Shown: piece after piece, positions 21,273-32,431 of the stretch
Layout of the letters: each line of letters begins with the position of its first letter
Position numbering within the stretch: the stretch's first letter is position 1
Assembly (NCBI GenBank): GCA_032821775.1
Contig: JAVLRN010000008.1
Location: 496,001-560,000, forward strand
DNA length: 64,000 bases
Origin: Sanguinoderma infundibulare
Taxonomy: Eukaryota > Basidiomycota > Agaricomycetes > Polyporales > Polyporaceae
Direction: 5' to 3'
Notes under the pieces: model-generated
What the model was told of the DNA's origin: nothing
Seen by the model: only the letters and a program-made list of their open reading frames with translations
Database searches by the model: none
Made by a program: the position numbers and the translations under genes

Positions 21273-24075
21273 TCACGCCGCGCCCCCGCTCGCCGTGCCT
21301 CCACCTCCCGAGCCCGCGCCGCCGGCAGCGCTGCTCCTCACATCACTCTCCCCGATGTCCTGGATGCTCGCACCACCCGACGTCGCCGCAGCCGAAGACG
21401 CTGGTGGCGCGTAGCTGTTGCCGTAGTGGGGCCACGGCGCCATAGGTGGGTACGCAGCATACCCATGCGGTGCAGGGGGATAGTACGAATATCCCGACGC
21501 GGAAGTTGTCGACGTGGCGTCGCTAGACGTGTACGCCGGGTACGTCGATGACGCTACCGTGGCCGAAGCCGGCGGAGGCGAAGGACTGTCCTGAGGTGGC
21601 GTGGTTGCCGTCGCGGGAGGCGGGAGTGTTGTGTAGGGCGTAGAAGAGTATGGAAGCGAATACGACGCTGGCGGCGGCGGAGCCTGGTAGTAGTTGTACG
21701 ACGGGTAGTGAGGAACATTGTTGGCATCGTTATATGCTGGCGCGGACTGGTGCACGGGGACGGCCACTGGTTGCGTAGGGGACTCGCCGCCGGTGGCTTC
21801 CGACTGGCTGCTCGCCGAGTTGTTCTTCTTCCGAGAGCGCTTCGGAGGGTTCGAGTTGGAAGAGTTGTAGGGATCGTACCGTTTCCCGCGCTTGGAGGTC
21901 CCAGCGTCGCTCTCAGCGTAATAGCCGTTCGAAAGCGGTGCGGGGAGCAGACGGGGAGACAGCTCAACGTCGTCCGACTCGCCGCGGTAGCGGGGAATCC
22001 CATCGACGCCGATTTCCACTTTGGGAGGGTTCCGGAAGTGCGTCTTGTCCAGGTACTCGGGGCTAATCGTCAGCGACGCGAGCTCCGGCAGCGACGACGG
22101 CGACCGCAAGCGCCCCTGCTCGACATCTTCGATCTTGTAGTAGGAGACGAGGTGCTGGGCGACGCCGCCAATAGTGAGTGAGAAGGTCTAGAACACATGG
22201 TTAGCATCGTGACCGTCATTGGATGCGACAGGCGTGGTAAGCAGATATCTGCGCTCGTAGGACGGCATTGAACTATGACGCTGGCGCCGCGCGGTGACGG
22301 CATGTCTCATTGATACCCCGGAAGGGCCGCCCAATCTGTTGGCGAAGAAAGAAGCCCAGTACCGCCCTTACAGGGTCCTGTAGAAGCCTCATGGTGTCAC
22401 ATAAGGCGCCAAAGAAGGGAGCCCCAGAGCCGACCTGGACCTTTCGAAGCGCACATGCAGGCAGCCTGCAAGCCACGCAGGCGAGATCCAGAGCATGACG
22501 GTGTTCGCCACTGTGCAGCGCATCGAGGGAGGTTAAGCAGGCGAGCCACCGCTAGGAAGACAGCGGCGGTGGCATGAGTAGTTCCGGCCGGCGACAAGTG
22601 GCGTCTGTGGCCGCTCAGGGAGCGTGCGGCACAGCCAGAGAATGGGGTCATGGTGACCGAGTAGGGCCCCCCGCAAATAGCACGCTGACACGATTCTCAC
22701 CGAGAAGCGCAAGACGAACGCCACATCACGGCTTCTGCGTCCAGGCCGGTCAACGCAGGGGAACGAAGCCGCGAACAGTTTCCTAAAGGACCCTTATTGT
22801 AGTCTGGTGCCCCACGCGGTGAGGACCAGCGGGGGTATTTGCAGTGGAAGACGAGGGGGGAGCCGATAATGAATAACCGTGCGCTACCCAATGGCAGCTG
22901 CGAGTTGACTACAAGCGACGCGCCACCATGCTCGTCATTCGAAAGCGGGGACAGAGCGGGACTGGTGGGCTAGGGTACGCGTTGCATGACGAATGCCATG
23001 AAACGATCACCCCAGGCGGTCTCGGCAAGAAGTGCGCGATCTGGAAGAGTTCATTGGTAGATAACGAGACGGTGATCGCGGGGACATGGGATGAGCGGTT
23101 GAAAAGAGCAACAGGCGTGGGTGGGGTGATAGGGGCAGGCAGGGCAGCCAAACAGGCTTCGGGCAGAGAACGAAAATAGTGGCCGTTGAGTAGCAGAGCG
23201 CAGGATTCTCATGCACGACCTCGGTAAGCTGAGTCAAGACTCGGATGAAGTGTTTATGCGATGAGCAATGGATCGCCCCATGCCGCATCTGTCGATGAGC
23301 GGATGGACAGTGGCTATATGCGCCGAGAGAGGGCGATTGACTGGAGCCAGTCTTAGATTGGACATTCCACGTTTGGCCATAGTCACCAGTAGGTGATGAA
23401 GGGGCTTCGCAGCTCTGAAGCGGCAGGTGGGCGGTTGGGGAGATGGGTAGCAACGCAGAACGCCTACGGCTGCGGACCCTACTCGCGCAGGACGTCGAGG
23501 AGGGCCCGAAGGAGAGCGTGCAAGGAGGAGAGGGCGCGGAAAGACGCAAGAGAAGGAGAAGGATTGGGACGAGAGGAATTACACACCTTCTTCATCATTC
23601 CGCCGGGCTTGAACTTGTAGCTGTTGGTGAGGCTGCCGACGAGGATGCGCTCCCGTTGCCTATCAATGCCGAGACGATTGGCCTCGCTCTTTGGCCTGGA
23701 GAGGGTCTGACCCTCCTGCTTGACACCGTCTGGTTCCTCGGCATTTGCTGCAGCTTCAGCGCGAGCGCTCCTGTGGCCCGCACCTCGTTTCTCCGTCTCG
23801 CGATAGAGGAGGAAGTTGCCCAATATCCTACTGGGGCTCCAGAAAAATCCGTCTGTCCACCGCTTGATGCCGCTCTCGTCCTCGTCGAAGACGAAGACGG
23901 AGCCCGAGGTGATCATTTTGCGTTCGGAGTCGACAAGACGGCGAGTTACGCGCGGAATCAATCCGCGCCGCGCGGCCTCGAGTATCAGGAGAGCGTCGCC
24001 TGTGGTCTCTATCCAGCCCGACCAGGGTGGCTCGGTCCACTGGGTGGTGCCCGATTGGGAGTCGTGGCCCGACAT
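21273..24075 (-). CDS. WOPR (Gti1/Pac2) family transcription factor
   Basis: A fungal-specific DNA-binding regulator; relatives control morphological switching and sporulation (Wor1, Ryp1, Pac2, Ros1). Exon 1 is 24075-23587 and exon 2 is 22187-21273, joined in phase 0, giving 467 residues. WOPR-a: GWIETTGDALLILEAARRG, then RKMITSGSVFVFDEDESG, then RWTDGFFWSPSRILGNF. A polar linker follows. WOPR-b: LVGSLTNSYKFKPGGMMKK from exon 1, continued by TFSLTIGGVAQHLVSYYKIE in exon 2. The C-terminal half is Pro/Ser/Tyr-rich and disordered, ending in a Gly/Ala-rich tail, as usual for activation regions. The domain is complete. The odd feature is the 1399-nt intron inside WOPR-b, about 25 times longer than other introns here. 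Confidence 0.85.
22188..23586 (-). other. 1.4-kb intron inside the WOPR gene
   Basis: The donor is GTGTGT directly after the codons for MMKK and the acceptor is TTCTAG directly before TFSLTI, so the flanking coding sequence joins exactly as the domain requires. I found no transposon protein, tRNA or repeat related to the rest of the window inside it. A short extra exon cannot be excluded by eye. Confidence 0.6.
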
Positions 24076-25119
24076 GAGTGGGAATGCTCGAAAGAGTGAT
24101 CGAGACTGAACATTGGTGATGGCAGGGGCGCAGAGACGGGCCAGACGACCGAGGACGGCGGGGGGACGTCGAGGACGGGCAGAACGTCAGCGAAAATGCG
24201 GAGAGCAGGAAACAAAGTTGACTGACCGCGAGTTAGATTTCGTCGGGCTGGTGGGCGAGGCAAAAGAAGGTTCGCGCCCCGCCCTGCCGAACCTCCCCCA
24301 AATGGCCAACCTCCGACGCCCTTTTTTCAGACTCCGACCACCCTCCGCCCGCTTCAGCCACAGCCCGCCCCTTGCCTGCCATCATCACTGCGTCCCCGCC
24401 CAACAATTCCCGCCTGCTCCCGGAATAGACCCTGGCATCGCTCCCAGGTCATCAGAGTTTTCGCAGAATATCCCTGTATCTCCGCCAGAGCCCATGTGGA
24501 TCCTCAGTCGTCCTGCCATCACAGTTCTCGCTCGCGGGCTACCGATCATCTTCGCTGCGTGCGCCCAAGATCGTCTCCTGTGGGCAAATCTCGAGTTTCC
24601 CCTCTCGCGGGACAACATGTGCATACCATCCAACTCTATGTCTCGGCAAATTCATACAGAGCTTCCGCCAAACCTAATAATCCCGCCAATTGGCGCGCCC
24701 TGATTCTGACATGTCTCTGCCCCGGTGCGTGTCACTATTACGCACTGCGGCTTGCAACCACGAAGATCGACGCTGATGCCGGCGACTTGCCTTTGCACTG
24801 GAAAAAGACACCCACGCTACCGGCCCACACGAGAACGTGCCCGGGCTATTCAGAACACACGGCACACGCTTGCGCGCCGTGAGTAAGCAAGAATTGAGAA
24901 ACGAGGTGCGAATCAGTGCCCGACCCTTGCGCCGTATCACTGGGCTTCTGTCTCCGCGTCGATCTGACTTGGGACTGTCGGCTTGCGCTTTCATTCCGGA
25001 AGAACAACGGATTATCGACCGGCTGCAACTTGCCTTGTGATCTCTCCTCGCGCCTTCCGGCACCGCACCCTGACTCTATCACTCCCTAGCCTTCTGTCTA
25101 TGTCTCTTTGCTCATTAAG
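24076..25119. other. upstream region of the WOPR gene
   Basis: Probably contains the 5' leader and promoter of the minus-strand WOPR gene. A plus-strand frame at 24113-24703 is open but has no protein-like motif and is not called. Confidence 0.35.
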
Positions 25120-25720
25120 GACCTCCGGAACCCCTGGCTGCTTTCCTCGCCTCCAGCTCATGCTGAGGTGTGCCTACAACTACTCGCGACATTTGTGTGT
25201 AGAGAGCGTGCTGATCGACCGAAACAGGTTTGTCGTGGACGAATCGGGGTACGATATCACCACAATGGACCTACGGGACCACGCTCAAACGTCGCCCTCC
25301 GTTCCTTTCGCAGCCCGTGGTCCAGCTTTGTTTTACCAAGTTGTCCTGCCGCTTTCCTTTTTGACAGCCCACCAACTGGACGGGACGATGGGGCATCAGC
25401 ACGAGGTGCATACCGCCACGCGTTTCAGCCCTGGCACTCTTTCGAGCAACCGTCTTCCTTCCTGGGGCCTTCAACTCTCTGCGCCCAAGGCGTTGCTTAG
25501 GCTAACATCCCGCAGGCGAGCGTTTGGAGCGCGACCGAAAGGTGGAGCGCGACCGAAAGGTAGAGACTCCTGCTAGGAACCCGCGCAATCGACGTCGCGT
25601 TGGCTCGGCATGTCCTCGACACGCGGTCTCCATAACAGTCGCGAGCAAAGCAGTAACATTGCCTCGAAGTTGGCGCGCCTTCCGCTGTCGCCTGCGATCT
25701 CACTTCTTCATCCAATCATG
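25120..25720 (+). repeat. dispersed repeat copy R2
   Basis: It is similar to R3 directly downstream and to R1 at 4660-5225 on the other strand. R2 and R3 share the block GTGCTGAGGTGTG (or close variants) near their start, then GACGAATC, then ACGGGACGATG-like and TTTCGAG blocks. R2 alone carries an 18-bp duplication, TGGAGCGCGACCGAAAGG, at 25525-25542 and 25543-25560. No conserved ORF is evident. Confidence 0.55.
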
Positions 25721-25774
25721 ATCAAGATGCGATGTGCTCTCTTGATTGTCACGGCTGTTGCGTCTGACAATGTC

Positions 25775-26540
25775 CGGTGCCTTCAACTATCACTTGTCCT
25801 ATTCGTGCTGAGGTGTGTCCACAACCGATCGTGACAGTTGCCTGTAGAGCAGTGCTGAACGACCGAGATAGGTGTGTCATGGACGAATCTGGTGACGATG
25901 GTTCTGCAGTAGATCAAGTTGCACGAGCTCAACCGTCTTCGCACTCCGCAGCCCAGCTTTCATTCACGAAGTCGTTCTCCGGCCTTCCTTTATGACCACC
26001 CACACTGGTCGGGACGATGCTTCAGCACGAGGTATCGCCACGAACCTCGCGCGTTTCAGCACTTGCGCCCTTTCGAGTAATCATCTTCCTCCAGGCGGTC
26101 TTCAACTCTCCACACAGGGTGTTTCCACGAATCCGTGCGAAAAGTGGAGACTCTAGTTAGTGGACGAGGAATACGCACGCTCGACGTCACGTCCACTCTG
26201 CATGTGCTTGAGCCGCGGGCCTTGTAGGTCGCGACGAGGCCTAGAAGGAGAACCCTCGCATCGGTTTGGGTTCCCGGCATCTGTCGTTCCCGTGTTGCTT
26301 GCAGAGCGCTCGCCTCGCCCGCGAGTTGTACATACACTCTCCTCCTGGAATCAAGCCATTACTCCCGGGCCGGCAGAAGACCCGCGCACCGCTCCTGGCT
26401 CCGGACGCGTACCTGATCTTTGGTCCCATCGACCCGACTTGCGGAGGCCGCTTTTGTGGATGCACACAGATCCGCGAAACTACTCAAGCGTCATAGTCGT
26501 CGTGGACTTCCCCGTCGGCCGCTCCGGACACCACGAGGAT
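25775..26540 (+). repeat. dispersed repeat copy R3
   Basis: Tandem neighbour of R2 in the same orientation, extending further at its 3' end. Its last third (ACACTCTCCTCC, then CCTGATCTTTGG, then CATCGACC blocks) matches R1, which shows that R1 and R3 are the longer versions. Divergence is high, so the copies are old. Confidence 0.55.
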
Positions 26541-27022
26541 GGCAACTACGTTTCGTCGAGGGTTCAACTCCTAGCCACTACGTCCGCCGTGCCCGTAGTA
26601 ACCAGTGGATCAGGCGGATGAATGGGCAATTGGATACACAAATCGATTCCTGTCCTTTGGAGGTGCGCTCGTGCACAGTCGCTCTTTGCCCGAAACACAC
26701 GACGATATGTTGGGTGTCCCATGCATTGCGTTAAGGGTACGTAGGGCATCTGTTTTCAGCACGGTGGATTCGGCGCTGACTCGTCCTGCCAGTGTGAAGT
26801 AGCGTGCAAACTGCAGCACACCCGAGAAGGGTGCAATGATCATTACCCCCGAACCTTATTGTCGGCCACCACGGGCCTTCCTTTCGCAATACGGATGGCT
26901 CCCGGTGTGTGTTGTGGTGCGGCAAGGCGTTTCTTTCACCTTTCACCTGCCCACCCGTTCAACAGGGCGTCGCGAAGCCTCCCTTATAACCATCAAAGCT
27001 TTGGTTCTGAATCGCGTCAACG
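26541..27022. other. intergenic
   Basis: No gene recognised. It contains the presumed promoter of the plus-strand membrane protein gene that follows. Confidence 0.35.
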
Positions 27023-28539
27023 ATGGCCCCTCCCAACACCCTGCCCCGTACTGGGTCGCTCTTCCGTCGCTATTTTCACAAGTCCGAATTCATCCTCGTC
27101 TACCTCTTTCTCACAGGTGCCACCGCGCTTTTATTCACCAGTGTCGGTCTCCACTTCATCTTCCGGGCGCGACAACCTGGACAGCCGAGGAACTTTGAAC
27201 GTCATCTCTGTATGCATCAGCACCATCTTCACCTGCGCGTACGTTTCTGTGCACATCGACGTCCCCGACAACAGCAACCCCGGCCGCTTCAGGGGCGACC
27301 TGGCCAATGTGCTCTCGGGGAGGACCTTTCGGATGTTCATCGATTTTGCCTGGGAACTCATCATCCACCAGCATGTGTACAAGACGTATTGGCTGCTCTT
27401 TAATATCTTCGCGCCCGAGCTCATGGTCCTCGTCGCGCTCTGCGAGCTGTTCAGCGCGAGGTCTGGCGTCGCGTTCATGCGTAGCCGGGACCAGGACGGC
27501 TGGACGTTGCGTCACGCCTTCTTCGCAGACATGGGCGGCTTCAAGCTCCGTGACGGCACGGTGTTCTCCACGGGCAGGGCCTTCTACGAGTGGTACGACA
27601 GCGAGCGACCGCAGCTCGACTACGAGGAGATCGCGCACGACATCCGGGATAGGAGCAAGGCGAACGTCGTGCTAAAGCTCGGGACGTGCGCGCAGGCGGC
27701 ATGGATGCTCATCGAGACCGGGGTGCGCTTCGTGCGCCGCCAGCCGGTCTCGGAGCTCGAGGTCACGACGTGCTCCTACATCGTGTGCGCGATCGTGACG
27801 TATTTGTTCTCGCTGCGCAAGCCATATGGCGTCGAGCGGCAGATCGCATTGCATCCCACTCCCCATTCTGAGGGACCAGGAGTATTGCATGAAGCCGGAC
27901 TGCAGATGGATGATGCCACTGTTCGGGCTTACCCGACGTCCGGGATTCCTCACGTTCGCCACCCCAGCTCTCTCCTACCCGTTCCACGCTGTGGCTCGTA
28001 CTATTCGTCCTTGCGCCGTCCTCTCACCGGAGACCCGGAGAAGCCGCATCCCGAGAAAGGACTCCCTACCATGGTTTACCCGAATGCACGATCCACGCCC
28101 TTCAATCGTGCATACGAGAACCCAGAGCGGGCATGGAATAGTAAGCAGCATGAAACATTTGGTTATGGCGGAGCATTGTGCTGACTGTCTTCACTCTGCA
28201 GTCGCCGCTGGCATCGCGGCTATCGTCGGCGCAATCATCGGCGTCATGCACGCCGCGCCCTTCTGGAACGCACTCTTCGTGAACACGGAGGGGCAGTGGC
28301 TCTGGCGCGCCTGCTGCGTCATCCAGATCGCGTTTCCGCCCATGTTCACGTTCATTCTTGCTATTGAACGGCTGTATTGTGGGATCTTACTGTGGTGGTG
28401 GATGCTCGCGATGGTCTTCGTCTATTGCATATCCCGCACGACCCTGTTCGCGCTCATCTGGCTGTCGTTTCGGCGCTTGCCTGCTGGTGTGTATCGCAAT
28501 GTAGACTGGTCATTTGGGTTTATTCCGCATTGGCACTGA
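27023..28539 (+). CDS. fungal multi-pass integral membrane protein
   Basis: The body lies in one long exon (about 27117-28140), a 61-nt intron (28141-28201, GTAAGC to GCAG, phase 1) and a last exon 28202-28539. Recognisable text includes RGTLNVISVCISTIFTCAY, FNIFAPELMVLVALCELF, DGWTLRHAFFADMGGFKL, IRDRSKANVVLKL and ITELEVTTCSYIV-like SELEVTTCSYIV, which resemble a widespread fungal family of uncharacterised integral membrane proteins. The last exon adds hydrophobic segments (AAIVGAIIGVMHAAPFWN, IQIAFPPMFTFILAI). The N-terminus is uncertain: ATG 27023 is in another frame, and an acceptor at 27116 (TTTCTCACAG) suggests an upstream exon that I cannot place. No function is known. Confidence 0.6.
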
Positions 28540-29404
28540 ATGTGGTGAATCGATGGAGTAGGTCAATTCCATTAGCCATCAAGCTGAGAATAATTATTCA
28601 TTCCCATTCGCCAAGCACATCCCTGGCTCAAGTCTCCTGGTCATTCTTGCAGGGAAGCTTCCGCGACTACGAACCCTTGTCATTGATCGTTACGTGTACC
28701 CGTTGCCGCGACCCACTGTTTTCGCCCTTGTTGCCTTTCCCGTCCTGATCGCTCTCAACCTCCGCGATCCTTGGTTCGAGACCTATGGGACTTTACGTAA
28801 AATCCTCTTACTCCTTCCTAGGCTGAGGGTGTTCCGTCTGTTGTCATCTTCCCGGACAGATCGCACGGCCCCACAGCGCCAATATTCAACCTTTCGCCTC
28901 TCCGTAAGGCTCGTTGCGATACCAGATTATGTGGTGAGCTGCATTTTGATCTCTTCCCAGTGCAATCCTGACGCCCACACCACCACATTCATGATCAATT
29001 GTTCATGGATATCGCTTCTTCTGTGGAAACGCGGTCCTATCCCAGCCGCCTGAACAATACGAATACTTCCCTCGGGAACTCTGTAAGGACATTCCAGCTA
29101 CATTCGTGTTCGCGTTCCGAGTCTAAAATCATCACCACTTGTAAGATGATCAACAGCATCCAGAGTGTTTGCGCCTCTCCTTCCTGAGGCTGCGGGCCTG
29201 GTTCAGGTCCTTCTCGTGGATAGTTTCTTCCGCCGTCCCCCCTTGCGCGCCAAGCATCTCAAGGTCTTGTGCATTACCCTCGGCTATTCACATTGTGACT
29301 GTGTGGAACACGTATGCTACGGGGACGCCTACGAGAATGACCATAACCCAAATCCGTCGCTTCAAGCTCTTCCCAAATATATACAATACCTGGACGTGTA
29401 CGAG
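28540..29404. other. intergenic with hydrophobic remnant
   Basis: No intact gene. The minus strand around 29290-29500 encodes a hydrophobic fragment (RRIWVMVILVGVPVAYVFHTV) resembling a helix of the seven-helix family to the right, probably a remnant; it runs into the duplicated tRNA module. Confidence 0.3.
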
Positions 29405-30009
29405 TCCGAAGATCTGTGAAGCAGAAGTCGCCGCCACCCGGAACGCCGGAGCTCGCGCAATGTTGCAGCTCCGCAGCACCGTGAACCTTATGCACCCCAA
29501 CCTTCCCACATGGTTTGGACTGCGGGGTTTATGACATCACGACTTAAGCACGAAGACCAGCAGAAGAACGAAAAGTCGAATGCGGCAGGGGCCTCCTTCC
29601 GATCACCCACCTCTCATTGCTCTCCACGCCCAGACGCGGCGGAGGATTCGATGCACGGTCGCGGTCACTGCCAGTAAGTGTGGTGGGGAGCCTGCGGACT
29701 GGAATAAGTTCTCATAGTGCGTTGAACAGCAAGCATTCTCTCCAGGATGGGTTCACTGGCCGTACTTGTGGTTTGGGTAGCCTGGATATCGAGGGGGGAG
29801 GTCCGGGGAGGAAAGAACGGATCTGAGAACTTGTCCTACTATGCAAACTGAAAGAATAGTGCTGTGCAGAGCGCATGGACTCGGTAAAATGGGGAACCGT
29901 TGTGTGTGATTTAAAAAGCGTGACCAGGAACATAAATGCCAGGAGCGTGGATTGAACACGCGACCTCCAGAACTTCAGTCTGTTGCTCTCCCAGCTGAGC
30001 TATCCCGGC
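29405..30009 (-). repeat. tRNA-Phe module, copy at 29.4-30.0 kb
   Basis: The tRNA and about 530 bp downstream of it (minus-strand sense) match 42637-43217 on the plus strand in the same order, with scattered substitutions. Shared blocks include the TTTAAATCACACAACGG-type stretch after the tRNA and a conserved end at GCTTCAC/TGATCTTCGGAC. The two modules are inverted and 12.6 kb apart. Confidence 0.7.
29937..30009 (-). tRNA. tRNA-Phe(GAA): tRNA-Phe (GAA), copy 2
   Basis: Identical over all 73 nt to the copies at 17992 and 42637, on the minus strand. A T-run about 20-25 nt downstream is a possible Pol III terminator. It lies 110 bp from the stop codon of a seven-helix membrane gene on the same strand. 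Confidence 0.9.
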
Positions 30010-30119
30010 GTGGGAGAAGTGGACCTTCTAATTAATACGAACCCAAAAATGGCAACCCGCTAGCGTTAGCGTTCTTCAATCCCAATCAACTTACACCCAC
30101 TCAGCCGCATCCGGTATAA

Positions 30120-31545
30120 TCAAGCAATATCCAAGCCTACATGTCTTTTCCTCCTCCCCTGCGGCAGCGCAAAGTCCGTCTCCACCTCCATCTCCACCGT
30201 CCTCGTCACGTTCAGGCTGATCACCCGTAGCGGGTACCCCGCGTCGTCCTGAGCTCGTCCCGTCATGCCTGAGACACCCGCGACGGAGCTCGGCGGTTCC
30301 GCCCAGGAGAACCCGAGCCCGACGCGCACGATGATGAGCATGAACGAGATCCCGGTCGCGGCAGGTATGCAGTGGAACGCGAACGCCTCAAGGATTGACG
30401 AGGCAGAGTAGGACACGAGGAAGAAGAAGACCCAAGAACTATCGTGTCATAAAATGTGGTTGGTGAGCGCTAAGTGCGGCGGGGCGGGGGTGTCGGGACG
30501 TACGTGTACAGTGCGGCGCTCTCTACAAAGATCACCAGTGCTTCCTGACAGCGCGCCGTGGATGAGTTCGACAGGGACGACTACGGTTTGCGTGTAAACC
30601 TACGGATAGACTCAGGCCCTGGCCGCCCGTCGCGCGTTCGTGCTTCATAGCTCGGTTCGTCGACCATATCCGGTACGCTATGGATCCTAGAACAGGCCGA
30701 CTTAGTAGATGATCACATACGGAGCGGAGGAATGGGAGCACCTGTCCCGTATACATTCGTACTGTCGGGCATTCAGCGCAATGTACCCAAATCCGGTCCA
30801 CAGACTTACGAGAGCGTCAACGCCGCTGTCGTGATCACCCGCCGTCGCGAAGCGACAACAAATATGCTCTCCCCGGGCTCGAACATTGCAAATAGCTGGA
30901 CAACACTCGTCCCGGCACCTATCGGTGGGGGTGGTAAGTTCAACTACATCTATCAAACGCAAGGGCAGAGAGGGGCATACCGATGTAGGCGCAAGTGCAC
31001 AACGCCGGGAAAATGACCATATATAGCTTCCTGTCCCATACGACCCAGACGCGATATGTCTATTCGACAGGTCAGGGCGGATTCTACATGGGAACTAATC
31101 AAGAACGACGTACCAGAATAATGTCTCCGATTATTACAGACGCGATCACGAATGCCGTGGCTACGACGTGAGGTATCGCTTCTATCCTGAGGTAGTACTC
31201 CGCGGGATCTTGCCCGCCATCGTAATCTAAGAACGCCTGGAACAAGCGCAAAACGGTGGCGCACCAATGCTACAAGCACAACGCCAAGAATCAGCGAGCA
31301 TTGGAGCACCCTAGACACTCGCTACTCACCCCGCTGACCGTCAGGAGTAAGAGAGCGGTTCCGAAGATTAACGGGGAGCGCAGCGCTCCACCGACCGAGA
31401 AGGACGCCGCGGCGCTGGAGTTCTTTCCATGGCGTGCAATGAGAACCGCTAGCGATGTGGTGGCGAGCAGAAAGAAGATGCCGTAGAACATGCTCTCGAC
31501 GCAGGTCAGGGCGAGGTAGACGCGGAGGACGGAGAGGACAGCCAT
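30120..31545 (-). CDS. seven-helix mushroom membrane protein A
   Basis: A member of a large Agaricomycete family of uncharacterised seven-helix proteins with receptor-like topology; no ligand is known. Eight exons: 31545-31330, 31269-31114, 31059-30981, 30918-30810, 30761-30742, 30686-30604, 30544-30504 and 30438-30120. All introns are GT-AG and about 54-65 nt, and phases agree, giving 340 residues. Landmarks are IGDIILTYRVWVVWD (third helix region), STNVYGTGSIAYRIWSTNRA, EALVIFVESAALYT and TGISFMLIIVRVGLGFSWAE near the C-terminus. The 20-nt mini-exon encodes STNVYGT. It is intact and paralogous to the gene at 32432, with the same exon plan. Confidence 0.8.
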
Positions 31546-32431
31546 CCCGGCCGTTGGAGCATATGCAATGCGAGGGAGACGATACCTGGGCCACTGCTAG
31601 TTCCAGCCTGCACCCGCACCTACGCCTTTATATGGCTTGCGGGGATGGTAAGATTCCATCGGCCACCCTCGTGGTCAATCAAGGAAGGTGATTTCTAGGT
31701 ATATGGATGGGACATCGAAGACGAGGGATGAAGGGTGGCATACTTGCTGTTCGCCATCGACAGATGCACATGGACTGCCATGCAAGCAAAATGGATATCA
31801 GAGGGCCGTGGATAGCCAGATAGATGGGTATACAGAAGCAGCGGCTTCCTGTCAACCCACATCATGTACGAAGTGCAGTCCACGAGGCGAGCAGACGCTC
31901 CGGAATGTACAAAGTCGGGTTGGCAGGAAACAGAAAGCGGCGACCTACTCGGATCGGAAACTCGTCTGCTGTACGGTGTGCGCAGATACACTTAGAACAC
32001 CACGCGGCGGCGTTGTTGCCGGAGTTCCTCTGCGGTTCCTTGCAGTTCCACTCGCTTTCCGGCCGGGAGGATTCGCCCAAAGACAGACGTCTTGCATCCG
32101 ATGTTGGCAGCGAACATGAATGGGACCAGACATCAAGAAGGCATCACAAGCAGGTGAGACGACAAGCACAGTCTTGAAGTAAGTTGCAAAGGAATGCACA
32201 TGAATGAAGTTGCGGGTCAAGATGAGATGATTCCCAACACTCCGGCAGCGCCGCTGCACAGCCCCCGCGCCGCTACTTGATTTGGACAAAATGTGGTTGG
32301 CGCTTGGATCTTCGGAGTTCTGGCTTTCGTCAACTCGCCGAGTCTCACCAGCACTAGCGGCGCTCCAAGCACTGTCTAGTACATAATCTAAAGTAGTGCT
32401 TCTAATATATCGAGCTAATCACACACTCCCT
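31546..32431. other. spacer between the two seven-helix genes
   Basis: No gene recognised; presumably holds the promoter of gene A and the 3' end of gene B. Confidence 0.4.

Noticed and set aside
21219..22181. Plus-strand ORFs opposite the WOPR C-terminus
   Set aside because: Arg/Val-rich shadows of the Pro/Ser/Tyr-rich minus-strand exon.
26859..27116. N-terminal extension of the membrane protein from ATG 26859
   Set aside because: The stretch has no helix or conserved text and crosses a likely splice acceptor at 27116.
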